From: Homarus americanus
Taxonomy: Eukaryota > Arthropoda > Malacostraca > Decapoda > Nephropidae
Assembly: GCF_018991925.1 (NCBI RefSeq)
Contig: NW_024724368.1
Location: 3,004,742-3,068,741, forward strand
Reading direction: 5' to 3'
DNA: 64,000 nucleotides
This document shows, piece after piece, positions 23,201 to 35,600 of this stretch. The notes below the pieces were generated by a model. The model worked only from the letters and a program-made list of their open reading frames with translations. It was not told where the DNA came from and ran no database searches. Position 1 is the first letter of the stretch; each line of letters starts with the position of its first letter. The position numbers and the translations under genes were made by a program.

Positions 23201-26009
23201 AGAATCTCTTGAACTGCTTTGACATCTCCACGACGTGATGCATCCATTATGTCGCATAGAGCTCCTGTCAATGTTAAAAAAAAAAAAAAAAAGGAATCTT
23301 GCCAATTATTTAATTATTTTCTATGAAAATATACTAACTTTTGGTTCAGATAGAAAACAAAACTAGATTAGAAGTTAAGATGTTTATATTTCTAAAAGCA
23401 TCTTGTTAAGACAATGCCAAGAATGCTCCAACATGTTATAGAAGCTAACAGTACACACACCAAGTGCTGATCTGTTCAAGGATATATGCATCAGATGGCT
23501 TTATTGTAACTTTAAAATCTAAGTCTCTATCTATCCAGAAAATCCACTCCCACCCCCACCCCCCCCTCCCTCCAGGTAAATTCTTCTTTTTCTGCCAACG
23601 AAAGATGTAATTTGCCATGAATTATGCAAAATTATTGGGAGAATATAGAGATGCAGTGAGGTATAACTTTAATTCTTAACCGGTATTCTCAAAAAACACA
23701 AAACTAACCTTTCTTTTTTTGTCTTGTTGTTTTTTTCTGTAGAAAATTTGCAATATCTGGTCTATTACATGTAGCAGCTACATCAAGTGCAGTCAGGTCA
23801 CAGGCACTCAGTGCATTGGGATCTGCACCTCGGTCTAGCAGAATCTGTGCAGTTGACATGTTCCCTCCAGCAGCACTGAACATCAATGGTGTGATAACTG
23901 CAAATATCAGTTAAAATAAAAACACAAGACATTAGAGTTTGGATTTAAAATGGAAAACTAATCCAGAAATACTTTTTTGGGGGGATGAGTCAGACCTGGA
24001 GAATTATGTACACTAAAAAGGAAGAAGACTTAAGGAGTTTTGTTCTTGTGCTTAAGATGGATTTATTCTGTTCATTCCAGATCCTCCCCACCTCAGCAGC
24101 TCAAATGTAGGAGCGAAAGATGAGTTACTCGATCTCAACTCGGTTACTAAATGGGTTTCAGGATCAATCTTCCATTCAAACGAGTAACCTATATCAGGAC
24201 CAAGCAATTGTGTATACCAAAGCTAACTAGAAAGGGAGGTACCCAAAGGCTTTAAATGCTTTGCCAGGCAGTACTGACCAGCAGGCATACTGTAGTGGTT
24301 ATTGAGGTACTGACATGGTTTTTACTGAGGTCCTTCCTGATGGATGATGCACAAAGCTACCATCAACTTTTCATAAAGACACATTGTTCCCAAGGGATTG
24401 TGTCCTTTGAGTAAAATACTGTGTTGAGTGAAACTACATTAAAAATTACCTCGAGTATAAGCAGCTCCATGTGTCTCGGTAATTACTGTGAGAACTATAA
24501 AACTGCATGTGAAGTAAAAAGTATGTTTCAGATATTATGACTCAAGTAGAGTACAAGAGAGCTCCCAATATGACAACCATAAGAAAACACATTATCAGTC
24601 AGCAAACATTTCAAGTACAGTACAGACAATCCCCGATATACAGTACGTATACCGGTAAGGATCCGGTTTACAAAAATCCCAAGTTACGAAAAATGTAGGT
24701 CAGATTATGATGAGGTTAGGCTATGGCAAAATTCATTAGAATATGGTTAATGGCAGCATTTAGTTATAGTCCTATTACTGCTCCAAAAACCTACATCAAC
24801 TAAAAAAAATTAATAATTCATGACATGGGTTCAATTATTTTATCTAGGTTAATTATGGTTTGATTAATTTGAGTTACCTTACAATTTATATTTGTCCCAA
24901 GATAGTTGTCTATTATACAGTGCAATGAGTGAATATACAGTGGATATGAATATGATACAGGTACACAAGACACATACAAGCACCTACCAGTTTTGGGGAC
25001 GGACTTGTTGGCATTAACACCTTTGTCTAAATAAAGTCGTACCACAGCATCATTGCCATGTTGTACAGCAATCATGAGCGGGGTAATCTGGCAGGTATTT
25101 ATGGAGGGTATGGGGTCAAAGTTGGCCCCAGCCTCTATCAATGTCCGAATAGTACCCATGTGGCCACTTACTGACGCCAGCATTAATGCAGTCATCCCTG
25201 TCAAGAGAAGTAAAAATGTTAATTACAATATAAAGCCTTAAGGGACAAACTCAAAATATGTCAATCTCAAATTCACATTCAATTTAAAGTAGGAAATGGC
25301 TGGAACATTTGTTTTTATATTATACTGTTTAATTCACACCAATTAAACAGGAGAAAATTGCATTTTTAAGCTTACCAAATCTGTTTCGGGTATCTACAGA
25401 TGCCCCAGCTTGAACCAGTAACAAGACAACATGCATGTGTCCATGTCTTGCTGCCTGCATCAGAGGAGTCCAGCCAAGGTTATTTGTAGCTTCACGATTA
25501 GAATTTTGTGAGAGAAGGAATGCTACTATCAATTCATGGTCATTGGCTGATGCAATGTGAAGGGCTGTATTGTTGTCATGATCAGGAGAATCGCCATCAA
25601 GACCTGTAAACAAAAATAATCTGCTTAGATTAAACAAAATTAACTTGTTTATGTTCCCTAGACTATTTTCATGATAACAGAAAAATAACTAACTCGATCT
25701 TAGTTCAGCTCTAAGGATATACAGTACAATATTATTCCCATTACTCAGCAACTGCAGTTTAATACTGTTTGTTTAAGATTGAGAATATATGGTCCTCAGC
25801 CTCTTGAAGTTCTTTTGAAGATTTCTTCCTGAAAATTCACCCAAAACCTTGGTTACTACATAAAGAGGCTCACCTGGGATAGGTTAGGTTAGGTTGGGAT
25901 AGGCATCTCTATACCTACCAGCATCAAGCGCAGATTTAACATGTTCAATGTCTCCTTGTTCTGCTGCTCGGTGTAGCTCCTGTACTGGGTCTACATCCAT
26001 CATCATCAT
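18906..26009 (-). CDS. Anks6: ANKS6 (samcystin) orthologue, ankyrin-repeat and SAM protein (10-exon gene model)
   Basis: Exons: 25919-26009, 25376-25603, 24988-25197, 23709-23897, 23024-23264, 22610-22745, 22100-22236, 21099-21243, 20520-20766, 18906-19372. All are GT-AG and in phase, giving 696 aa. Ankyrin repeats fill about residues 10-430 (TPLM and TALM signatures, GATPLMVAAMLGH, NGWTALMQAIYH). Then comes GLKQWWNRVSNRFHK, closely like the conserved GLKSWWNRMSNRF block of vertebrate ANKS6, which decides ANKS6 over ANKS3. A Pro/Ser-rich linker leads to a C-terminal SAM domain (LQKLALNQYLELFLEQEVDL, then DLGINTASARNKILRAI). In vertebrates ANKS6 binds ANKS3, NEK8 and INVS at the ciliary inversin compartment. 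At 696 aa the protein is shorter than the human one (about 870), mostly in the linker. There are four in-frame ATGs at the start; the first is taken. Confidence 0.92.
19661..20230 (+). mobile_element. Jerky/Tigger-like transposon remnant in ANKS6 intron 9
   Basis: Starts with a TIR-like CAGTAAAAGTCCAAAAATCC. An ORF from the ATG at 19905 reads MAPKVDKLCCVKRKNTLKL, then DKLEIIKKLELGVS and FDIGKSTIYDKKK, the usual N-terminal psq helix-turn-helix of Jerky-type transposases. The reading frame stops at 20144 without a catalytic domain. The right end is eroded. The element lies antisense to ANKS6. Confidence 0.7.
20520..20766 (-). CDS. Anks6: ANKS6 exon 9 (linker)
   Basis: Acceptor CTTCTGTTGTAG; phase 0 in, phase 1 out at TCAG|GTAATT. 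Encodes a Pro/Gly/Ser-rich linker (SPGSSLSGLSPQSS near its end). Confidence 0.88.
21099..21243 (-). CDS. Anks6: ANKS6 exon 8
   Basis: Acceptor TATGTTCTAG; completes the RFHKVKG block, then a Ser/Pro-rich linker. The donor ATG|GTAAAT is weaker than the others but keeps phase 0. Confidence 0.85.
21372..21966. mobile_element. Palindromic TIR element, copy 2, in ANKS6 intron 7
   Basis: The left end GGTACAGGGGGCCCCCCAAG and the reversed right end GTACAGGGGCCTCCCAAATT are inverted repeats. About 21610-21770 is a near-perfect palindrome centred near 21688 (CGTGCTTTATTACTTTATTA at its core). Homologous to 16640-17280. Confidence 0.75.
22100..22236 (-). CDS. Anks6: ANKS6 exon 7 (KQWWNRVSN block)
   Basis: Acceptor TTTACTAACAG, phase 0; donor AATAG|GTAATG, phase 2. 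Carries the family-diagnostic block HGLKQWWNRVSN. Confidence 0.9.
22610..22745 (-). CDS. Anks6: ANKS6 exon 6 (last ankyrin repeat)
   Basis: Acceptor TATTTCCCAACAG, donor CAG|GTAAGT. Encodes MAKFLIQWGADI and GYTAFDIASE, matching the last ankyrin repeat of ANKS6. Confidence 0.9.
23024..23264 (-). CDS. Anks6: ANKS6 exon 5 (ankyrin repeats)
   Basis: Acceptor AACATTGACAG, donor CACAG|GTGAGT. Encodes ankyrin repeats with GATPLMVAAMLGHMQVAQML and NGWTALMQAIYH. Confidence 0.92.
23709..23897 (-). CDS. Anks6: ANKS6 exon 4 (ankyrin repeats)
   Basis: Acceptor TGATATTTGCAG, donor AAAG|GTTAGT. Encodes ITPLMFSAAGGN and LTALDVAATCN, then a Lys-rich end. Confidence 0.88.
24988..25197 (-). CDS. Anks6: ANKS6 exon 3 (ankyrin repeats)
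   Basis: Acceptor TCTCTTGACAG, donor ACTG|GTAGGT. Encodes MTALMLASVSGHMGTIRTLI and ITPLMIAVQHGNDAVVRLYL. Confidence 0.92.
25376..25603 (-). CDS. Anks6: ANKS6 exon 2 (ankyrin repeats)
   Basis: Acceptor TTTGTTTACAG, donor TTTG|GTAAGC. Encodes NTALHIASANDHELIVAFLL and GWTPLMQAARHGHMHVVLLL. Confidence 0.92.
25919..26009 (-). CDS. Anks6: ANKS6 exon 1 (start codon)
   Basis: Four consecutive ATG codons (25998-26009), then DVDPVQELHRAAEQGDIEHV, the first helix pair of an ankyrin array. Donor GCTG|GTAGGT. An AG just 5' of the first ATG (CATTGCAAG) suggests an upstream non-coding exon. Confidence 0.85.
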
Positions 26010-26637
26010 CCTTGCAATGAATACACAAAATTAAGAGTAAGGTAGACATGTAAGCTTCCTAACTTTACATTCAATAATTTGGGGATAAAATTACTCATGA
26101 AGTAGAACTTTGCCCAAGTTTAATTTCCATTACTTCCTATTAGTCATTTCCCAAGTTTACAAGCATCTTCAGGCAAAACAAAATAGCTGTACAGTAAAAA
26201 AGAACTTGCAAACTTATTACGAAATACGGACAATTGTTTTCTTATTTTTGTGTGATATTGCCTAACAGAATTATTATTTTATTTCAAGAAAGATTTTCAA
26301 CAAAAATTTTAGGATATTTTTGTTGTCAGATTGGTAATACAGTAGTTTAAAACCCTACAGCATATTTTACCCAGAATGGACAGTTTTTCAGTTGGTGGTA
26401 ACCTACAAAGGCCAATAAATGACATTTTGTAATCTGAATTGACAATTGTAAAACATGAACGGACAAATATAGCAACAAATGACATACCAGACATACTTTG
26501 ACTTCAAGCATTCACTGTGTTAAGTAACATGTCAGGGCATGACACAGCATTTCAGAACATGACATGCCATGACATGAACATGACGCGAAAAAAGATTAAA
26601 TGGTAAAATTATAGTGTCGGTCATCCCTTTATTTAGA
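26010..26637. other. No gene seen; probable first intron of ANKS6
   Basis: AT-rich. A cluster of CATGACA words at 26525-26585 is the only structure noted. Confidence 0.4.
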
Positions 26638-27155
26638 TACAGTGGGTCCGACTAATTACCCAAATGAATCCAAATGTACTCAAATGTAGCCGCAATGAAG
26701 TCAAATAATGGTCCTACATGAATAAATCGGACTGCCAATCACTTTTCGACTAGTATTTGGTGTCAGAAAGTCACAAAAAATTGGAAAACTTAATTTAATC
26801 TGAGTTAATAGATCGCGTGCATGTACCGAGGGAGCGAGTAATTACCCAAATGTAGCCACAGTGAAGTCAATTGATGGTCATACAAGGTGTTTATCGGGCT
26901 GTGAATCACTTCTCGATTATTATTTGGTGTCATAAAGTCACAAAAAATTGGTAAACTTAATTTAATCTGAGTTAATAGATCGAGTGCATGTACCTAACCT
27001 AACCTAACTCAGATTAAATTAAGTTTACCAATTTTTTGTGACTTTATAACACCAAATACTAATCGAGAAGTGATTCACAGCCCGAATTACGCTTGTATGA
27101 CCATCATTTGACTTTATTGTGGCTACATTTGGGTAATTAGTGGGACCGAGATACA
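26638..27155. mobile_element. Foldback element with one direct and one inverted repeat copy
   Basis: About 26838-26974 pairs with 27005-27142 as a long inverted repeat (CACAAAAAATTGGTAAACTT on one arm, AAGTTTACCAATTTTTTGTG on the other). A third, direct copy lies at about 26641-26815. The outer ends GGTCCGACTAATTACCCAAA and, reversed, GGTCCCACTAATTACCCAAA look like TIRs. The loop carries CCTAACCTAACCTAA. Confidence 0.7.
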
Positions 27156-27509
27156 GTATCCAACCTAACCTAACCTAGCCACAGAACCCAGGAAGTGTTT
27201 CTAACCTAACCAGTGGGCGAGACATCCCTTTTCTGGTGGGGGTTAAATTCCTAAGATTCCCCAGATGACCAAAACTATAATAACATTAATAAAAGATATT
27301 AGTTTCGAAATTACGCGAAATATCGTGAGATTACCCGAAATAAAATATATAACCACTTCCTCAAATAACCATGAAAAACCTAAGAAAAACACCTTATCAA
27401 ATTCCCATTCAGGCAAAAATGAATCTTGACCCCCACTTAATAAATACAATATGATTTAAAGCAACACACCATAAAGTATTGTACACATAATATAAGGAAG
27501 GATACTCAC

Positions 27510-27560
27510 TCGCCAGTTGTTCTTGTAGCTTAACATTATAACCTCGTCGCCCATTAGTAG
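27510..27560 (-). other. Anks6: Possible 5' non-coding exon of ANKS6
   Basis: A strong donor (CTGGCGA|GTGAGTAT) ends a GC-richer stretch at 27510. Spliced to the AG just before the ANKS6 start it would make a 5' UTR with a short out-of-frame upstream ORF (MLSYKNNWR...). The upstream limit is unknown. Confidence 0.3.
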
Positions 27561-27986
27561 TCACCACACAGTAATTTATTCCGCTGTTATGAGAAGATAT
27601 GTATATTTATATAGATATATATATATATCCATTTAATATTGTATCATATAATGTCTTTCATACATAAAACTATAGTACTTGCGATTTATCAATGAATTAA
27701 AAACTTTTGTGAATTGTTTGTATTATAGTAGCAAAATGTATTGATCTATATAACACTAATCTAAATATGAACTTTGTTGAGTTTCCAGTTGATAAAAATT
27801 ATTTATTTGCATGTTCAGTACAGTAGTAAATAATAGTCAGATTTACCTGGAGCATAACATTTAAGAAATGAATGATCATTTAAGGGAGTCCGAGGAGTCG
27901 TAATTTAAGAACTAAATAGTTCCTACACTAATCAACAAGCATCTGCTCAGTTTTTAGTTTTCACATATTAAAACCAGGGGTGATGA

Positions 27987-28205
27987 GACTTTACTTTTAT
28001 CCTCTTCACCACTGATCGGCTCGTTATCGGTCGATCACGTCTTTGTTAGGCACTGTTGGCAAGTACTGAACCTGCTCCGGTGGTCATCAAGCCTCTGGTC
28101 TTGAAACAGCTCACACTCAGTGCTGTCACAAAACTCTGGCTGGTTGTTCTAAGAGATCACAACTCTCACTCTGGAAAAGTTCGCCCACGCAGTTTTCAGG
28201 CCGAC
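27987..28205 (-). mobile_element. CR1-like non-LTR retrotransposon, 3' fragment
   Basis: Homologous to 62205-62440: shared TCCTCTTCACCACTGATCG at the 3' end, TGTTAGGCACTGTTGGCAAG, and ACAACTCTCACTC. On the minus strand it is the C-terminal end of an ORF2-like protein with several stops. Confidence 0.65.
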
Positions 28206-28724
28206 CTTTTCTAGTTTTATATATTAACAGTACTGTACAGGTAATGGTACAGTGCACAGTACATTTATTAAGTAGACGGCAAATTTTTACTTTCAGACAC
28301 GAGTCCCTATGGCTGGACCAATATGTTTTCCCAGTGTATTTTGGTGTGTTTCAAACTAATCTTACCTTTATTTTTGGCGGAAATTGCTCCTTTTTCCCCC
28401 CCACAATAATGGGGGACAGCCTGGGAATTCGGGGTATTTGGGTGGGGGAGAAAACGAGTCATCTAACCTAACAAAGCCTAACCTACCCCTAGTGGACCCA
28501 CCGTAGGCCTAGCTTAAACTAACCTAACCAAACCTGAGTGTTTCAGTAGTTTAAAACTTTGGGGCGCACCATGTCCGAAAGTACAACACCTTAGTTAGAT
28601 GTGGATAGAATGGTCTTTCTCGTAAAACTCGGCATTAAATTTAAAATAACCGTAGAAGCACGAATGACAACCGACCTCCACCACGGCCATTGTCAGACTG
28701 ATCAATGAAATTCACATCCGTACC

Positions 28725-28870
28725 CCGGCTGCTTCCTTTGAAAAAATTCTATTGTGATTGGTCGAAAAAAATTTGCATGACAATATCGACACATCATTGG
28801 TCACGACTGGATGACGTCAGTCAATATTGTGCATGCGTGATGCGCCGATAGCATCTCCTCAGACGAAGAC
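28725..28870. promoter_or_regulatory. Promoter-like cluster (CCAAT, CRE, NRF1-like)
   Basis: Within about 110 bases: GTGATTGGTCG and TCATTGGTCA (inverted CCAAT boxes), GATGACGTCAGTC (CRE) and GCATGCGTGATGCGCC (NRF1-like). CpG content is higher than in the surroundings. It lies upstream of the ANKS6 5' end and could be its promoter or bidirectional; no experimental-type evidence is visible. Confidence 0.35.
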
Positions 28871-29384
28871 TGAAAAGTACGTAAAATCAATTAAATTAAA
28901 TTGTGTCGCTATTATCCATTTCTGCATTGTATATATGGGGTTCAAAATGCTCAGAACCGGGAGATCTAAAAGTTTCAGTAGTTTACAACTTTTGGGCACG
29001 CTATGTCCTTAAGTAAAATAAAACCACATAGACTAACAGTACAGTGCATGTATAACAATGAATTGTACATTTATACGTTTGTATTATCAGAATCGGGACC
29101 AGTTGAAAGCTACAGAAAGATCTCTCAGCTTTAGATGTGGTTAGGGGAATGGCCGTTATGATCAATGTCACGAAATGTAAAAGGTATGCATCCAAGGGCG
29201 GCTGTGATCTTGGGCATCCCCAGGGGCGGCTGACGGTCTGAGGCGCCCCTAGAAACTAAATGAAGAGTGGGGCGTCCCTTGAGTGACTGACAGATGTTTC
29301 CAGGGGTGGTTTGCAGCCTAGGGCACCCTCTGGGGGATCTGGCACCCCTCTCTATTCATTTGTGTCCCTCTCTTTAGTCCTTTT

Positions 29385-29845
29385 GTGTCACACCACATAT
29401 GCCTCAGTCACACAACCCATGCCTCAGTCACACAACCCATGCCTCAGTCACACAACCCATGCCTCAAGTCACACAACCCATGCCTCAGTCACACAACCCA
29501 TGCCTCAGTCACACAACCCATGCCTCAAGTCACACAACCCATGCCTCAGTCACACAACCCATGCCCAGTCCTGGTCATGCCTCAGTCACACCCATGCCTC
29601 AGCCACAGTCACACAGCCCATGCTTCCAGTCACAGCCCATGCATCAGTCACACAACCCATGCCTCAGTCACAGCCCATGCTTCAGTCACAGCCCATGCAT
29701 CAGTCACAGCCCATGCATCAGTCAGCCCATGCATCAGTCACAGCCCATGCTTCAGTCACACAACCCATGCCTCTGTCATACAACCCATGCCTCAGTCACA
29801 CAGCCCATGCTTCAGTCACACAACCCATGCCTCAATTACAACGAG
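29385..29845. repeat. 20-bp minisatellite
   Basis: About 23 copies of CACAACCCATGCCTCAGTCA with indels and a CAGCCCATGCWTCAGTCA variant in the second half. Open in three plus-strand frames only because of the repeat. Confidence 0.92.
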
Positions 29846-32457
<2,612 letters not shown>

Positions 32458-32625
32458 TTAGTTCATGTTGCTCTGAATCCAGTTCAAGTAATAAGACACT
32501 CTGGTGTACACTCCAGGAAGGTTCGCATCTGTACAAGAGCCAGAGCCAAAGGATACTAAGCCCACCTGCACGTATTTGCCAGAACCTGGAGGAAACTCAA
32601 TGATGGATGGGCCTCCACTGTCACC
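32458..32625 (-). CDS. CUB-serine protease exon 12 (catalytic Ser, stop)
   Basis: Acceptor TTCTCGCTGCAG, phase 0. Begins [11 protein letters not shown] with the catalytic Ser and ends [19 protein letters not shown], the usual C-terminal helix of trypsin-like domains. Confidence 0.93.
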   Translation of the reverse strand, partial: GDSGGPSIIEFPPGSGKYVQVGLVSFGSGSCTDANLPGVYTRVSYYLNWIQSNMN

Positions 32626-35600
32626 CTGCAGCGAGAAAGAGAAAATAACGGAGAAAGATTAAAACAGGTAAAACTACTCACTAAAACAGAGTATACTTCT
32701 ACTCTTGTTTTGCTGTTAAGACTAGTGTCAAAAAAGTGGAAGTTGGGAATTACTTGTCCTAATGACTCTTGGAAAAATTTATTTAGGTTAGTTTTGCAAT
32801 ATTAAATTTATGGCAATGTTTGGTGAGCCCAGTATCTACTTGGCCACCATACCACTCTTATTATAGGAATGTTTTATTTGTTATGATAAGACTACTATTG
32901 TTCCTGTGTTTACAAATTTAATCTACAGGATCAAGAGATAAGATCAAAACAAACATCATATCAAATTCATTAGTTTATTATGTAATTGAAACAGTTAACT
33001 GACCCTACTGTAAGCACACTGAAATGCACAATATTAGTACTAGAATTCTTTCCATCTTTATCCACCTAAAGAGAGCAAAGGCCATCAAACATATCTGAAA
33101 AAATAGACACCCATAACAATAAATATGTCATCATGTCACTCAATAAGATGCCCCTGAGTAGTAGTGTTGCACCAGTGAATGAAACATCCATACTTCTGAG
33201 CTTCACAAAGATCAACTTACATTACAGGAATCACCATTTGTTGAGTCCATACACAACATGGATGAGACAATGAAGCCCGTTGGGGAACCTTGTTTGTTCC
33301 AGCGCTGATCGCATAGTGAATTGGTGATAATCTTGGCCTGGAGGTGGTGGAGCTGACTCTGAAGGTTTCCATTCTCGTCCCTGCCCCACCCTGCCACAGT
33401 CGCTTGTTCATCCACCAGGTTTAGCTCTGCTTCAGATATTAATAATGAGTATGAGAGTGATAGTGATGATGCTGATCCTTAATGTTACAACTGTACAGCT
33501 ATTAATAACAAGAGCATACAGTTAATATTAATGTAATAATGGTAATAATAACAGTATCAACAATGAAACGGATAGAAACAGTAATAGTACTTATAACTGT
33601 GTTCATTATATATTCGTACACTGTATTGTACTGTAATGCATCTTCCTTCTGATAATAGCTTTGCCTTTTGTTTTGTTTTTCCGAGAGGAACTGTACCAAG
33701 AATTAACTGGTATCCAGATTTGGGCATAAATATACCTTGTTACAGGTCTGGTATAGTGATACTATACAGTATTCTAATAGGGTCAAAGATCAACATATGC
33801 ACATAATTTTTGGTTTTCGACCCAGTATGTTGTCATGTGGTACTGAAAAGGTAGACGTGTTGCATTTCAATTGTGTAAGTTGCTTACATCAGAAAATTAA
33901 AACAAAAGCACTTATCACCCAAGTAAGGAAAAAAATAGTCTTGGGAATTTCTAAAAGTACAGTAATAATAATAATATACAGTAATTATAAAAAAAGGCAT
34001 AATTACACACACAAAAAAAATAATAAAACTCACGGGTAGAGGGTAGACAAATTTTTTGTATATCCTGAGTGAACGTAATAGTTTTGGCGAGTTTTAGGAC
34101 GGCTAAGTCGTTCTGTAGGGTGGTGCGGGAGTACTTAGGATGTACCGTTATCTTAGCTATGACGGCGTTTTCACTTGGACCATCATTCTTGGTTGACAGG
34201 TCCCAGTCGCCCAAAGAGAGTGTGAGTGCATGGGGACGGTCTTTGTATCTAGGAAATAAAAAGTAGATTAGGCAGTTGTGGCTTACAAGGAGGAGAATAT
34301 TGTATATACAGGTACTCCCCGACGGGGTTAGGGACCGACATCCAGGTCGTAAGTCGAAATAGTAGTAAGTCGGAAATGCTTAAATAACACACAGAAAATA
34401 AAAAATTTGGGTCTCTTTTTCTTCTCAGCACCACAAAACACTCACTTTTAAGCTTCCTAGCCATTTTAAAGTGAATTACAGATGAAAATTTTGTCTGTGT
34501 ACTGACTTTGGGACTCAAAAATACATAATTTGACCAAATTTTGGTATGACTGAGGCAGGTCATAAGTGTGGGTGGACATAAGTCGAGTCGGTCGTAAGTC
34601 GGGGAGTACCTGTATATACTGTACATGGTAGAATCTGTATAAGGATTTGTTTCTGGATAAATGGGGTATAAGTCATCATTAAGAGGTACTTTTACTAGCA
34701 CCAGAAAAATATATAGTCGTTATAGCAGAATTTTATCTGGAAAGCCAAGTATTACACCGTATATCTTATCTGAAAAGTTAAACAACACACGTCATGTGGT
34801 ATTGGTCTTGACGTATTTGGAAATGTTACGAGAGATGAACTGCCATGATGTATACAGTAATTTGTTTATCTTATTTGCAGAGAATTAAGAATATATATAC
34901 TGTACTGTACTATGCCAACCTACTATATTCTAAAACAAAAAATACTAAGAACACATGTACTGAATAATACAAAGGGGAATCTTTCATGGTCAAAAGACAT
35001 TACAACTTGGAACTAACATACACACTGACAGAACAATCACATCCTACTTAAATTGCCATAATACAAAATAACCAACATGAAGTCAACAGATAAAACGTTC
35101 ACTGTTTCCCAGTTTATTCTTCACAGAAAAACCACTGTAACTGAAAAAGGTGAAGAGGCTCCATGATGGGTATTCCTTAGTTAAATGTAAACATCTAATT
35201 AAAAAAAAACTATTAGTGCAGAAAACTAATACAGCTAATTTGTTTGGATTAAGTTGTAAGATCGTGAAATAATGTGAGATTCATTTACTTACTTTTTTGA
35301 CAGCTACAAGTGTGATCTCCTGTTAATCTAGTCCTGACCAACACTGGAATATATTGTAGCCTATTGAGGTAAATTTTAAGTCATTATCATCACTACTTTA
35401 ATCAGTTATTTTTACCATCACAAATAGTTATCATCACTTACGAGGAGACACAGTGAGCAGCGGTGAGAACATGCTGGTCGCCGATGATGGAACCCCCACA
35501 GTGGAACCTTCCATTGGTCGTCATAGCCACTTGCCAGGGAAACTCGTAGATCCCTGCCACTTGACCGAAGGTAATGCGGTTGGAAAAGATACTGCGTGGT

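Noticed and set aside
18906..26009. Assignment as ANKS3 or a generic ankyrin protein
   Set aside because: The KQWWNRVSNRF block before the linker and the repeat order fit ANKS6 better.
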